Virus record (IMG/VR): IMGVR_UViG_3300035689_000102
Coordinates: 1-21,420 of that record
Reading direction: 5' to 3' (one strand)
Source: a virus
Length of the DNA stretch: 21,420 bases
Numbering within the stretch: position 1 is the stretch's first letter; each line of letters opens with the position of its first letter. The notes under the pieces are model-generated. The model worked only from the letters and a program-made list of their open reading frames with translations. It was not told the DNA's origin and did not search any database. The position numbers and the translations under genes were made by a program. Of the stretch, positions 1 to 7,327 are shown piece by piece.

Positions 1-1167
1 GTAGAATCTTTTGATTTTGATGGATCAATAAATCAAGATTGGCTTGTAAACGAAACAGAGAATTTTTGCAAAGACAAGGCAATTTATAATTCTATTATGG
101 ATTCCATCCAGATCATTGATGGAAAAGATTCAAGTAGAAATAAAACAGCAATACCAGAACTGTTATCAAAGGCATTGTCTGTTTCTTTTGATGTTCATAT
201 CGGACACGATTACACAAATGATTCAGAGAAGCGATTTGAATTCTATCACCAAAAAGAAAGAAAAATTGCATTTGATATCGAATACATGAACACAATCACT
301 GCTGGTGGCACACCAACTAAGACATTAAATGTTGTAATGGCTGGTACTGGCGTAGGTAAATCATTATTCCTATGTCACCATGCAGCAAATTGCCTTGTTC
401 AAAACCACAATGTTCTTTACATTACTTGCGAGATGGCAGAAGAAAGAATCGCTGAGAGAATCGACGCGAATCTTTTAGATGTAACTATGGATGATCTCAA
501 AGATATGCCTTTGAGTTCATATATGATGAAGATAAACAATGTAGTCAAGAATATCAATTCAAGACTCATCATCAAGGAGTATCCTACTTCTAGTGCAGGA
601 TCTACGCACTTCCGAGCATTGTTAGACGAATTGCAAATCAAGAAGGGATTCAAACCAGATATCATTTTTATCGATTATTTGAATATTTGTGCATCGTCTA
701 GAATTCGCAACAATGGTGCTGTAAATTCCTATACGCTTATTAAAGCGATTGCTGAGGAACTTAGAGCACTTGCAGTAGAGAAAGACATTCCTATCTGGAC
801 TGCGACACAAACAAACCGAGAAGGATACTCAAATACGGATGTTGGTCTTGAGAACACTTCTGAATCTTTTGGACTTCCAGCCACAACTGATTTTATGATT
901 GCTTTGATCTCTACTGAGGAGTTGGAAGAAGCAAATCAGATAATGGTCAAACAGTTAAAGAATCGATATAATAATGCCATGTCGAATAGAAAATTTGTAA
1001 TTGGATTAAATAGATCCAAGATGAAACTATTTGACATTCCATCTGTTGAACAGCCAACTCTCGTGGCTGGCAATACTACGGATGAACAGGAAGCCGGTTC
1101 CGGTTATGACATGAGAGACAAGTTCAAGAAAATGAAAACATCCTCAACGGGTGATTGGAAATTCTGA
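1..1167 (+). CDS. Replicative DNA helicase, T4 gp41/DnaB type (5' partial)
   Basis: Hexameric 5'-3' replicative helicase that unwinds phage DNA at the fork together with the primase encoded next. The reading frame is open from base 1, so the N-terminus lies outside the window; the first internal ATG at 97 is not the true start. The visible 388 residues carry a RecA-type core: Walker A GTGVGKS at about residues 115-121 and Walker B IIFIDYLNI at about 221-229. An acidic stretch precedes an aromatic C-terminus (GDWKF). The segment around CKDKAIYNSIMDSIQI resembles the T4 gp41 linker region. Its TGA overlaps the primase ATG by one base (TGATG), so the two are translationally coupled. The family assignment is secure; the gp41 subtype rests on gene order and on similarity judged by eye. 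Confidence 0.93.
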   Translation, partial: VESFDFDGSINQDWLVNETENFCKDKAIYNSIMDSIQIIDGKDSSRNKTAIPELLSKALSVSFDVHIGHDYTNDSEKRFEFYHQKERKIAFDIEYMNTITAGGTPTKTLNVVMAGTGVGKSLFLCHHAANCLVQNHNVLYITCEMAEERIAERIDANLLDVTMDDLKDMPLSSYMMKINNVVKNINSRLIIKEYPTSSAGSTHFRALLDELQIKKGFKPDIIFIDYLNICASSRIRNNGAVNSYTLIKAIAEELRALAVEKDIPIWTATQTNREGYSNTDVGLENTSESFGLPATTDFMIALISTEELEEANQIMVKQLKNRYNNAMSNRKFVIGLNRSKMKLFDIPSVEQPTLVAGNTTDEQEAGSGYDMRDKFKKMKTSSTGDWKF

Positions 1168-2183
1168 TGTCTACTTACATTGACAAAATGTTCATAAACA
1201 TAATTTCTCCAATGTTAGAGAAATTTGCATGGAAGAAAGAAACGCTTGCAAATTGCAGATGTCCAATTTGTGGAGATTCACAAAAGCACAAGAATAAGGC
1301 TAGAGGATTTTTCTTTCAAAAAGGAAATGATTTCTTTTACAAGTGCCATAATTGTAATTTTAGTAGTAATTTGTATAACTTCTTAGAACAAGTTTCCCCC
1401 AATCATTGCAAAGAATATGCAATACAAAGATGGAAGAATGGGGAAAATGGTAAGTCAAATTACAAGAAACCGAAGATAAAGTTTGAGAAACCACAATTCA
1501 AAAAAACAGAATTGACCGATTGTATCCCTGTTTCTGATTTAGAAGAAAATCATCCATGTAAAAAATATGTCATCTCTAGAAAGATTCCAAAAGAATCAAT
1601 GCATATTCTTTATTATACAAATAACTTTGGTAATGTCGTAAAGACAATTGATCCAGAGAAGGATGGAGTCATAGGTAAAGAAGAAAGATTAGTAATACCA
1701 ATTTATGATGAATCTGGATCTCTGATCGGAGCACAAGGAAGATATATTGGAGCCAATAAAAAGACAATTCGCTATATCACAGTTAAAAGAGAAAACTCAT
1801 CTAGATTGTGGTATGGTTTGAATAGAGTAAAAGATGAACCAGTTTATATTGTAGAGGGGCCAATTGATTCTTTGTTTTTACCAAACTGTGTAGCAACTCT
1901 TGGTATGGATTCTTCTATGGAATTACCAGATAAAATTAAAGACAAGAATGTGATATTCGTAATAGACAACCAACCAAGAAATAGAGATGTTGTGGAAACT
2001 CTACAAGATCTTATTAAAAGAAAATTTAACGTAGTTATTTGGCCAAATAACATAAAGGAAAAAGATATAAATGATATGGTTTTGTCTGGTAAAACTTCAG
2101 ATCAAATAATTGAAATTATTAAACAAAACACATATAATGGTTTGCAAGCACAATTAAAATTAAATGAATGGAAGAAAACATAA
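1167..2183 (+). CDS. DNA primase, T4 gp61 type
   Basis: Makes RNA primers on the lagging strand and works with the adjacent helicase. From the ATG at 1167 the product has 338 residues, close to T4 gp61 (about 340). An N-terminal zinc ribbon is visible: CPIC at residues 32-35 and CHNC at 60-63. A TOPRIM catalytic domain follows, with VYIVEGPIDS (catalytic Glu at about 230) and VIFVIDN (Asp at about 267). An in-frame TTG lies 12 bases upstream, but the ATG that overlaps the helicase stop is the more natural start. The stop in turn overlaps the next gene's start (TAATG). Confidence 0.93.
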   Translation: MSTYIDKMFINIISPMLEKFAWKKETLANCRCPICGDSQKHKNKARGFFFQKGNDFFYKCHNCNFSSNLYNFLEQVSPNHCKEYAIQRWKNGENGKSNYKKPKIKFEKPQFKKTELTDCIPVSDLEENHPCKKYVISRKIPKESMHILYYTNNFGNVVKTIDPEKDGVIGKEERLVIPIYDESGSLIGAQGRYIGANKKTIRYITVKRENSSRLWYGLNRVKDEPVYIVEGPIDSLFLPNCVATLGMDSSMELPDKIKDKNVIFVIDNQPRNRDVVETLQDLIKRKFNVVIWPNNIKEKDINDMVLSGKTSDQIIEIIKQNTYNGLQAQLKLNEWKKT

Positions 2184-2581
2184 TGGATCAAGAAAGCGAT
2201 GACTTCTTTGAAGAGTATGGAGAAGAAATGACAAAATCATTTTTAAACTTTGGAATACATTTCAAAGAATATGTTTGTGAAATGAATAACGAATTGTGCA
2301 ATTCTGCAATAGAATATGGACATTCTTTTGCAAAGCAATATGGAATAGAAGTTAAAAAAGAAAATGATGAATTTTATTATTCTGCCATAGAGGACACAGA
2401 AGAAACCGATTTTGTCTATTCAATAATAATGATTTACATGAGGTTTGCAGACAAGGTAAAGGAAGTAGATCCTGATTTGTGGCAAAAAGCGGTAGAGTAT
2501 TCCTCCGATTATGGTGGAGTTGGACGAGTAAAATTTTATCATACAGACAAAGAAAAAGAGGAAGAAGATGAAAAAGATTAA
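2183..2581 (+). CDS. Small acidic hypothetical protein
   Basis: A 132-residue protein, very rich in Glu and Asp, with no motif I recognise. The start is taken at the ATG overlapping the primase stop (TAATG), with a weak GGAAG about 8 bases upstream; an in-frame ATG at 2168 would add five residues. The C-terminus is a run of acidic and Lys residues whose coding sequence overlaps the next gene by 14 bases. Position between primase and thyX implies an early replication-period role, but nothing in the sequence shows what it does. Confidence 0.75.
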   Translation: MDQESDDFFEEYGEEMTKSFLNFGIHFKEYVCEMNNELCNSAIEYGHSFAKQYGIEVKKENDEFYYSAIEDTEETDFVYSIIMIYMRFADKVKEVDPDLWQKAVEYSSDYGGVGRVKFYHTDKEKEEEDEKD

Positions 2582-3245
2582 TGTTTTAGATCACGGTCAC
2601 GTTGAATATGTTATGCACATGGGAGATGATTTGGCAGTAGTGAACGCTGCCAGAGTTTCCTTTAACAAGGAAAGCACTTTACAAGAAAATGGAATCTTGT
2701 CTGATAAGGATAAAAAATTAATTGCTTACTTGGCCAAGCATAAGCATTGGACACCATTTGCACATCCACAAATTACACTTCGTATTAAGGCTCCAATTTT
2801 TATTCGAACTCAACTATTTAAGCACAAGGTTGGATTTGTAGAAAACGAAGTTTCCCGTCGATATGTCAGTGATCCTCCAATTGTTTATAATCCACGATGG
2901 AGAGGCAAACCAACAAATGGTGCAAAACAAGGGTCTGAGGACTTCATGGAAATTGACGAAGCATACAACACAACAAATAGACATTACGAATTTACTGTAA
3001 ATGAAGCACTTCAAACATACGAAGAACTACTGAAGCGAGGAGTTGCACCAGAACAAGCAAGATCTATTCTTCCACAAGGAACATACACAGAATGGTGGTG
3101 GACTGGTTCTCTTTCCGCTTATGCTAGAGTTTATCACCAAAGAATTGATTCCCACGCACAATGGGAAGTTCAGCAATACGCTAGTGCAATTGCCAAAATA
3201 ATCGAACCTCTCTTTCCAATCTCTTGGAAGACACTGACTACATAA
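2568..3245 (+). CDS. thyX: Flavin-dependent thymidylate synthase ThyX
   Basis: Methylates dUMP to dTMP using methylene-tetrahydrofolate, FAD and NADPH, supplying thymidine for phage DNA. The 225-residue length is typical. The N-terminal HWTPFAHPQ (residues 60-68) matches the ThyX substrate-binding region, and the family signature is present in divergent form, from Arg80 through FKHKVGF to the NEVSRRY block at about 93-99. The canonical RHR is KHK here. A good SD (GAGGAAG) precedes the ATG, which lies inside the end of the upstream gene. It sits immediately before nrdJ, a common pairing because both feed the dNTP pool. Confidence 0.9.
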   Translation: MKKINVLDHGHVEYVMHMGDDLAVVNAARVSFNKESTLQENGILSDKDKKLIAYLAKHKHWTPFAHPQITLRIKAPIFIRTQLFKHKVGFVENEVSRRYVSDPPIVYNPRWRGKPTNGAKQGSEDFMEIDEAYNTTNRHYEFTVNEALQTYEELLKRGVAPEQARSILPQGTYTEWWWTGSLSAYARVYHQRIDSHAQWEVQQYASAIAKIIEPLFPISWKTLTT

Positions 3246-3275
3246 AACACCAACTTTAAAAATTAGGAGCAACAA

Positions 3276-5198
3276 ATGAGTTTACCAAGTCTTTATCAGG
3301 ATTTTATTCACCTTTCGCGTTATTCAAGATGGATTGAAAGCGAAGGAAGAAGAGAAACATGGGAAGAGACTGTTCGTAGATATTTTGATTTTTTCGAAAA
3401 TCATCTTAAAAACGAACACAAGTTTATTCTTACCAAAGAACTTCGTAGTGAATTAGAAACCGCAGTACAGAACTTGGAAATCATGCCAAGCATGAGAGCA
3501 TTGATGACTGCCGGTGAAGCACTCCAACGAGACAACACAGCAGGATATAATTGTTCATATGTTGCTGTGAACCGAGTGAGGGCTTTTGATGAAATTTTAT
3601 ACATACTCATGTGTGGTACAGGTGTGGGCTTCTCAGTTGAGAGGCAATATGTTGAGAAACTTCCAACTATTGCAGAGGAGTTCACGAACAGTGAGACCAC
3701 TATTGTTGTCCAAGATAGCAAGGCTGGTTGGGCTAAAGCGTATAGGGAACTTGTGTCCTTACTTATTGGAGGTCAAATTCCAAAGTGGGATGTCTCAAAG
3801 GTTCGTCCTTCTGGCGCAAGACTTAAGACATTTGGGGGTCGTGCATCGGGACCGGGGCCGTTGGAAGATCTCTTTAGGTTTACAACTGAAACTTTTAAGA
3901 AGGCTTCAGGAAGAAAACTCACTTCCATCGAATGTCATGATATCGTTTGTAAGATTGCAGAAGTTGTCGTGGTCGGAGGTGTGCGAAGATCAGCACTTAT
4001 TTCACTTAGTAACCTTACTGATGAAAGAATGCGCGACGCAAAATCAGGAGCATGGTGGAACGACAATCCTCAACGCGCACTGGCCAATAACTCAGTTGCC
4101 TATAAAGAAAAACCAGACATGGGAATCTTTATGGAAGAATGGATGTCTCTTTATAAGAGCAAGAGTGGTGAGCGCGGTATCTTTAATCGCGAGGCTTGCA
4201 AGAAGACTGTTGCCAAACTAGGGGATCGTCGTGATTCAAACTTTGAGTTTGGAACCAATCCTTGTTCTGAAATCATCCTACGCGACCGTGAGTTCTGTAA
4301 TCTCACAGAAGTCGTTGTAAGAGCAGATGACACAGCAGACAGTCTTGCTCGTAAGGTGCGTCTAGCGACGATTCTAGGTACGTTCCAAGCGTCTTTAACG
4401 AACTTCCCATACCTCTCAAGCGAATGGAAGAAGAACTGCGAAGAAGAGGCATTACTTGGTGTATCCCTAACAGGCATTCTTGATAATGAAAATATGTGTA
4501 ATGATGTAATCAATTTGGAGAAGGGTTTGGTTTCTCTGAAGAATATGGCAATAAAGGTGAACGCAGAGTATGCCAAGAAGATTGGAATCAATCCTGCTGC
4601 TGCCATTACCTGTGTAAAGCCATCTGGAACTGTATCTCAATTGGTAGATGCTGCTTCTGGAATCCACCCAAGACACTCTCAGTATTACATTCGCACAGTT
4701 CGTGCAGATCAAAAAGATCCATTGTGTAAGATGATGATTGATATGGGATTCCCATACGAGAAGTGTGTAATGAAACCAGATTCTGTGATGGTATTTTCAT
4801 TCCCAACAAAGTCTCCAGATGGATGCGTAACACGAAACGATTTGGGTGCAATAGAGCACTTGGAATTGTGGTTGACATATCAAAGATATTGGTGCGAACA
4901 TAAGCCAAGTATCACAATCACAGTTCGTGAAAACGAATGGATGGATGTTGGTGCATGGGTGTATAAGCACTTTGATGAGATCAGTGGTATTTCATTCCTG
5001 CCACACAGTGATCACAATTATCGTCAAGCACCGTATCAAGAATGCACAAAGGAAGATTACGAAGCACTTCTAGCAAAGATGCCTCAAAACATAAACTGGT
5101 CTGATCTTGTTAAGTATGAGAAGGAAGACAAGACATCAGGAACACAAACATTTGCTTGCAGCGGCGATAAGTGTGAAGTAGTTGATATAACTTCGTGA
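3276..5198 (+). CDS. nrdJ: Adenosylcobalamin-dependent (class II) ribonucleotide reductase
   Basis: Reduces ribonucleotides to deoxyribonucleotides with a radical generated from coenzyme B12, so it needs no separate radical subunit or oxygen. The 640-residue protein resembles the monomeric Lactobacillus-type enzyme (about 740 residues), though shorter. Visible catalytic residues are Cys93 in YNCSY, NPCSEI (Cys330, Glu332) and Cys341 in the FCNL motif 11 residues later, matching the thiyl and redox cysteines; PSGTVSQLVDAASGIHPR forms the substrate-binding region. The C-terminal CSGDKC (Cys628, Cys633) is the expected swinging dithiol tail. A strong SD (AGGAG) precedes the ATG. The stop overlaps the methyltransferase start. 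Activity would depend on cobalamin made or imported by the host. Confidence 0.95.
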   Translation: MSLPSLYQDFIHLSRYSRWIESEGRRETWEETVRRYFDFFENHLKNEHKFILTKELRSELETAVQNLEIMPSMRALMTAGEALQRDNTAGYNCSYVAVNRVRAFDEILYILMCGTGVGFSVERQYVEKLPTIAEEFTNSETTIVVQDSKAGWAKAYRELVSLLIGGQIPKWDVSKVRPSGARLKTFGGRASGPGPLEDLFRFTTETFKKASGRKLTSIECHDIVCKIAEVVVVGGVRRSALISLSNLTDERMRDAKSGAWWNDNPQRALANNSVAYKEKPDMGIFMEEWMSLYKSKSGERGIFNREACKKTVAKLGDRRDSNFEFGTNPCSEIILRDREFCNLTEVVVRADDTADSLARKVRLATILGTFQASLTNFPYLSSEWKKNCEEEALLGVSLTGILDNENMCNDVINLEKGLVSLKNMAIKVNAEYAKKIGINPAAAITCVKPSGTVSQLVDAASGIHPRHSQYYIRTVRADQKDPLCKMMIDMGFPYEKCVMKPDSVMVFSFPTKSPDGCVTRNDLGAIEHLELWLTYQRYWCEHKPSITITVRENEWMDVGAWVYKHFDEISGISFLPHSDHNYRQAPYQECTKEDYEALLAKMPQNINWSDLVKYEKEDKTSGTQTFACSGDKCEVVDITS

Positions 5199-6127
5199 TG
5201 AAAGTTGGTTCCTTGTTTACAGGGGTAGGAGGCCTTGATCTCGGTTTTGAGAATCAAGGCTTTTCTATTTCTTGGGTTTGTGATAAGGAAAAAACTTGCA
5301 GAAAAATTTTGTCTAAAAGATTTCCCTCGGCTAAAATTTATGATGATGTTTGTACCATAGATCCAACTGAAGTATCTCCAGTTGATGTGGTTGTTGGTGG
5401 GTTTCCGTGTCAAGATTTGTCCGTTGCTGGAGAAAGAAAAGGATTAGAAGGAGAAAGATCAGGTTTATTTTATGAGTTTATTCGAATCGTCAGAGATATG
5501 CCAAAAAGACCATCCTTCGTGGTGGTCGAAAATGTCCCCGGAATGCTCACAAGCAATAACGGAAAAGATTTCGGTATCGTCCTCTCTGAAATGGTCAAAC
5601 AGTGGAGTCCTAAATCTATCGCGTGGAGAACATTGGACAGTAGATTCTTCGGTGTTCCCCACAGAAGAGAAAGAGTCTTCGTTGTTGCAGATCTTGCAGA
5701 AGAACGTGCCTCAAAAATACTTGCTCTTGATGAAGACATGCGCGGGGATATTAGAAAGAGGGAAGCGAAAGGGAAAAACTCTGTTTCCACCTTTAGCGAA
5801 CTCTTTGACGAATATGTTGAAGAATACCCCATAGCAATTCGCAAGTCAAGAAAAGCACAAAGCACATTTGATTTTGAAACATGGGTTCAAACGGATTATG
5901 CAAACACTTTAAATTTATTTGACATAAATCAAAGATCTAGCAATCTAGTCATAGAAAGCAAGAATGAAGTTCGTATGTTAACTCCAATTGAATGTGAACG
6001 ACTGCAAGGATTTCCAGATAACTGGACCGAGGGACTTTCGGATACTTCAAGATATAATCAGATGGGAAATGCAGTAACAGTAAATGTTGCAGAATGGCTT
6101 GCAAATAGGCTTAAAATGGCTATATAA
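5198..6127 (+). CDS. C5-cytosine DNA methyltransferase
   Basis: Transfers a methyl group from S-adenosylmethionine to carbon 5 of cytosine in DNA. The 309 residues show the family motifs in order: I (SLFTGVGGLDLGFE, near the N-terminus), IV with the catalytic Cys71 (GGFPCQDLS), VI (ENV, residues 111-113), VIII (FFGVPHRRERVF, about 150-161), then a short target-recognition region, IX (LTPIECERLQGFPDNW) and X (YNQMGNAVTVNVAEWL). The ATG at 5198 overlaps the nrdJ stop; a GTG one codon earlier is also in frame. No restriction endonuclease is adjacent, so it probably modifies phage DNA for protection or regulation. The recognition site cannot be read from the sequence. Confidence 0.95.
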   Translation: MKVGSLFTGVGGLDLGFENQGFSISWVCDKEKTCRKILSKRFPSAKIYDDVCTIDPTEVSPVDVVVGGFPCQDLSVAGERKGLEGERSGLFYEFIRIVRDMPKRPSFVVVENVPGMLTSNNGKDFGIVLSEMVKQWSPKSIAWRTLDSRFFGVPHRRERVFVVADLAEERASKILALDEDMRGDIRKREAKGKNSVSTFSELFDEYVEEYPIAIRKSRKAQSTFDFETWVQTDYANTLNLFDINQRSSNLVIESKNEVRMLTPIECERLQGFPDNWTEGLSDTSRYNQMGNAVTVNVAEWLANRLKMAI

Positions 6128-6131
6128 TTGT

Positions 6132-6212
6132 ACAGGGGTAGTGGCCGGGCCCGCTCCGCCTCAGGATCAATTGAAGTATCGATCTTCAGGCCGCCGGAAC
6201 CACTACTCCTGT
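6132..6212 (+). other. GC-rich folded element, long imperfect hairpin
   Basis: An 81-nt stretch of about 60% GC in an otherwise AT-rich genome. Bases 6132-6144 pair with 6200-6212 over 13 bp, with a single G-U. After a two-base AA bulge the stem continues with CCGG (6145-6148) against CCGG (6194-6197). Inside, GCC at 6158-6160 can pair with GGC at 6189-6191, and TGAAG (6172-6176) pairs with CTTCA (6184-6188) around a 7-nt loop. It lies between the methyltransferase stop and the resolvase start and has no T-tract, so it is not a standard terminator. It could be a structured RNA, an RNA-processing site or a small palindromic mobile element. Confidence 0.7.
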
Positions 6213-6230
6213 TAAGTTTCTAAATACTAT

Positions 6231-6797
6231 ATGATGACAATATATGCGGGAATAGATTATAGTTTAACTTCACCAAGCATCTGCATTTATAATACAGACA
6301 ATGGTGAGTTTGCATTTAAAAACTGTATGGTTTATTTTTTAACAGATGTAAAGAAATTAAACACAGTGTTTTTGGGAAATGTTCGTGGTGAGTCTTTTGA
6401 GGATTATAATAACCAATGTCAGAGATACGACACAATATCGGAATGGGCAATTCAATACCTAATAGGTTGCAAGATGGTTGGCATAGAAGACTACGCTTAC
6501 GCGGCCAAGGGAAGAGTGTTTCACATAGCGGAAAACACTGGCATCTTAAAATACAAACTATTTCAGCAGATGATACCAGTGGAGACAATACCACCAACAG
6601 TGGTGAAAAAGAATGCAACTGGCAAAGGGAACGCGGACAAAGAATTGATGTACAATGCTTTTGTCTCAGAAACTGGCGTGATGCTGAAAAATATTATTAC
6701 CCCCAATAAAAAAGATGTCGGAAACCCCGTTTCCGACATCGTAGACTCTTATTACATCTGTAAGAGTCTTTGGCAGAGTATTTCTGCCAAAGAATAA
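6231..6797 (+). CDS. RuvC-like Holliday junction resolvase/endonuclease
   Basis: Predicted RNase H-fold nuclease that cuts branched DNA during recombination-dependent replication or before packaging, the job of gp49 in T4 although of a different fold. The 188 residues start with a beta-strand carrying Asp9 (YAGIDYSLTSPSI), then Glu86 in VGIEDYAY, a Lys-rich segment VKKNATGKGNADK, and C-terminal acidic residues Asp169 and Asp172 in SDIVDSYY. These fit the four-acidic-residue RuvC pattern. The start is ATGATG at 6231; I see no Shine-Dalgarno in front of it, only the hairpin element and a TCTAAATA sequence (6219-6226). Assignment is by motif pattern, good but not proven. Confidence 0.8.
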   Translation: MMTIYAGIDYSLTSPSICIYNTDNGEFAFKNCMVYFLTDVKKLNTVFLGNVRGESFEDYNNQCQRYDTISEWAIQYLIGCKMVGIEDYAYAAKGRVFHIAENTGILKYKLFQQMIPVETIPPTVVKKNATGKGNADKELMYNAFVSETGVMLKNIITPNKKDVGNPVSDIVDSYYICKSLWQSISAKE

Positions 6798-6826
6798 TAG
6801 GTTTATTTTTTCAAATCTGCATAAAG

Positions 6827-6834
6827 TATAAATA
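6827..6834 (+). promoter_or_regulatory. Late-type promoter box TATAAATA for the 16S-tail RNA
   Basis: An exact match to the T4 late promoter octamer. By T4 geometry transcription would start near base 6840. No start codon follows at the 18-20 base spacing seen for other such boxes in this window, so it appears to drive a non-coding RNA. Confidence 0.65.
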
Positions 6835-6839
6835 CTCTA

Positions 6840-7055
6840 TCAGTTGAAGTGGGGATACCTTATCAACACCTCTCATATTGGGATTATCCCAGAGTGTAAT
6901 GGCTGGATCACCTCCTTGTAATAGGGGTCCCTTTGAAGAGTTTACACAGTGAGAGTGCTTCGGTAAAACCATATTAATCCTTTTTCGCACTAAACTTTAA
7001 CTGCTATCCTAGCCCGAGGAGCAAACAACACACTTAAGGTGTGTTGTTTGTTTGT
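6840..7055 (+). ncRNA. Phage RNA carrying the 3' tail of 16S rRNA (anti-Shine-Dalgarno mimic)
   Basis: A gene-free stretch bounded by a TATAAATA box and a 12-bp terminator hairpin. Bases 6901-6917, GGCTGGATCACCTCCTT, are identical to the 3' end of 16S rRNA of many bacteria, covering the end of helix 45, the GAUCACCUCC tail bound by the GTPase Era, and the CCUCC anti-Shine-Dalgarno. Upstream are possible hairpins GTTGA/TCAAC (6843-6847/6863-6867) and TGGGA/TCCCA (6879-6883/6887-6891), the latter where helix 45 would stand. Downstream, AGTGC (6954-6958) can pair with GCACT (6987-6991). No rRNA similarity is seen outside the 17 nt. It might act as a decoy for mRNAs, for Era or for other 16S-tail-binding factors. 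The match is seen directly; the existence of the transcript and its function are inferred. Confidence 0.75.
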
Positions 7056-7061
7056 TCTTTT
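7022..7061 (+). terminator. Strong hairpin terminator, probably bidirectional
   Basis: A perfect 12-bp stem (7022-7033 with 7039-7050) and a 5-nt loop, followed on the plus strand by a T-rich tail (7051-7061). It would end the 16S-tail RNA. The minus-strand lipoprotein stop codon lies in its loop, so it may also stop converging minus-strand transcripts, although the T tract on that side is poor. Confidence 0.8.
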
Positions 7062-7318
7062 GGTTCGTCTTTTTCTAAACCATCATCGCAGAGAATTGGT
7101 TTACGAATGAATTCTCTATATGCCCAGAATAAAGATATTACCAACACAGGAGCATACCAGAAAACCCAACTATATGATTGTTGTGCAACTCCTGGCTCAT
7201 TTATTCTATCTTTCATGCCAAGAATTATTGGATTGTCTTTTGTGGTGTCTGGTACAATTGTTGGAGTTGTATCACACGCCGCAAGAAGTAGTGACAATAC
7301 TGGAAGAATAAATTTCAT
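7034..7318 (-). CDS. Small lipoprotein with a second membrane segment
   Basis: 94 residues. The N-terminus is a lipoprotein signal: hydrophobic LPVLSLLLAAC with the lipobox Cys at residue 15, so the mature protein would be lipidated on that Cys. A second hydrophobic stretch (about 49-66, with WVFWYAPVLVISLFWAY) is followed by an acidic hydrophilic tail. SD AAGGA sits 8 bases before the ATG. It is 9 bases downstream of the membrane-protein gene and probably cotranscribed from its late-type promoter. The pairing of membrane protein and lipoprotein recalls holin/spanin lysis modules, but an outer-membrane spanin would not normally carry a second transmembrane helix, so the role is open. Confidence 0.75.
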   Translation of the reverse strand: MKFILPVLSLLLAACDTTPTIVPDTTKDNPIILGMKDRINEPGVAQQSYSWVFWYAPVLVISLFWAYREFIRKPILCDDGLEKDEPKEQTNNTP

Positions 7319-7327
7319 TTGTTGTCC

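Noticed and set aside
3586-4221. 211-codon plus-strand ORF inside nrdJ
   Set aside because: It is an out-of-frame shadow of a gene whose catalytic residues are all in the other frame.
4151-4606. 151-codon minus-strand ORF opposite nrdJ
   Set aside because: Antisense shadow with low-complexity composition and no ribosome site.
6132-6212. Candidate tRNA (7-bp acceptor-like ends, about 80 nt)
   Set aside because: The outer stem runs 13 bp without a D-arm break, and there is no T-arm or anticodon arm, so it is not a tRNA.
6840-7055. A partial 16S rRNA gene
   Set aside because: Only 17 bases match; the adjacent helix-45 sequence with its GGAA loop is absent, so it is a tail mimic and not an rRNA fragment.
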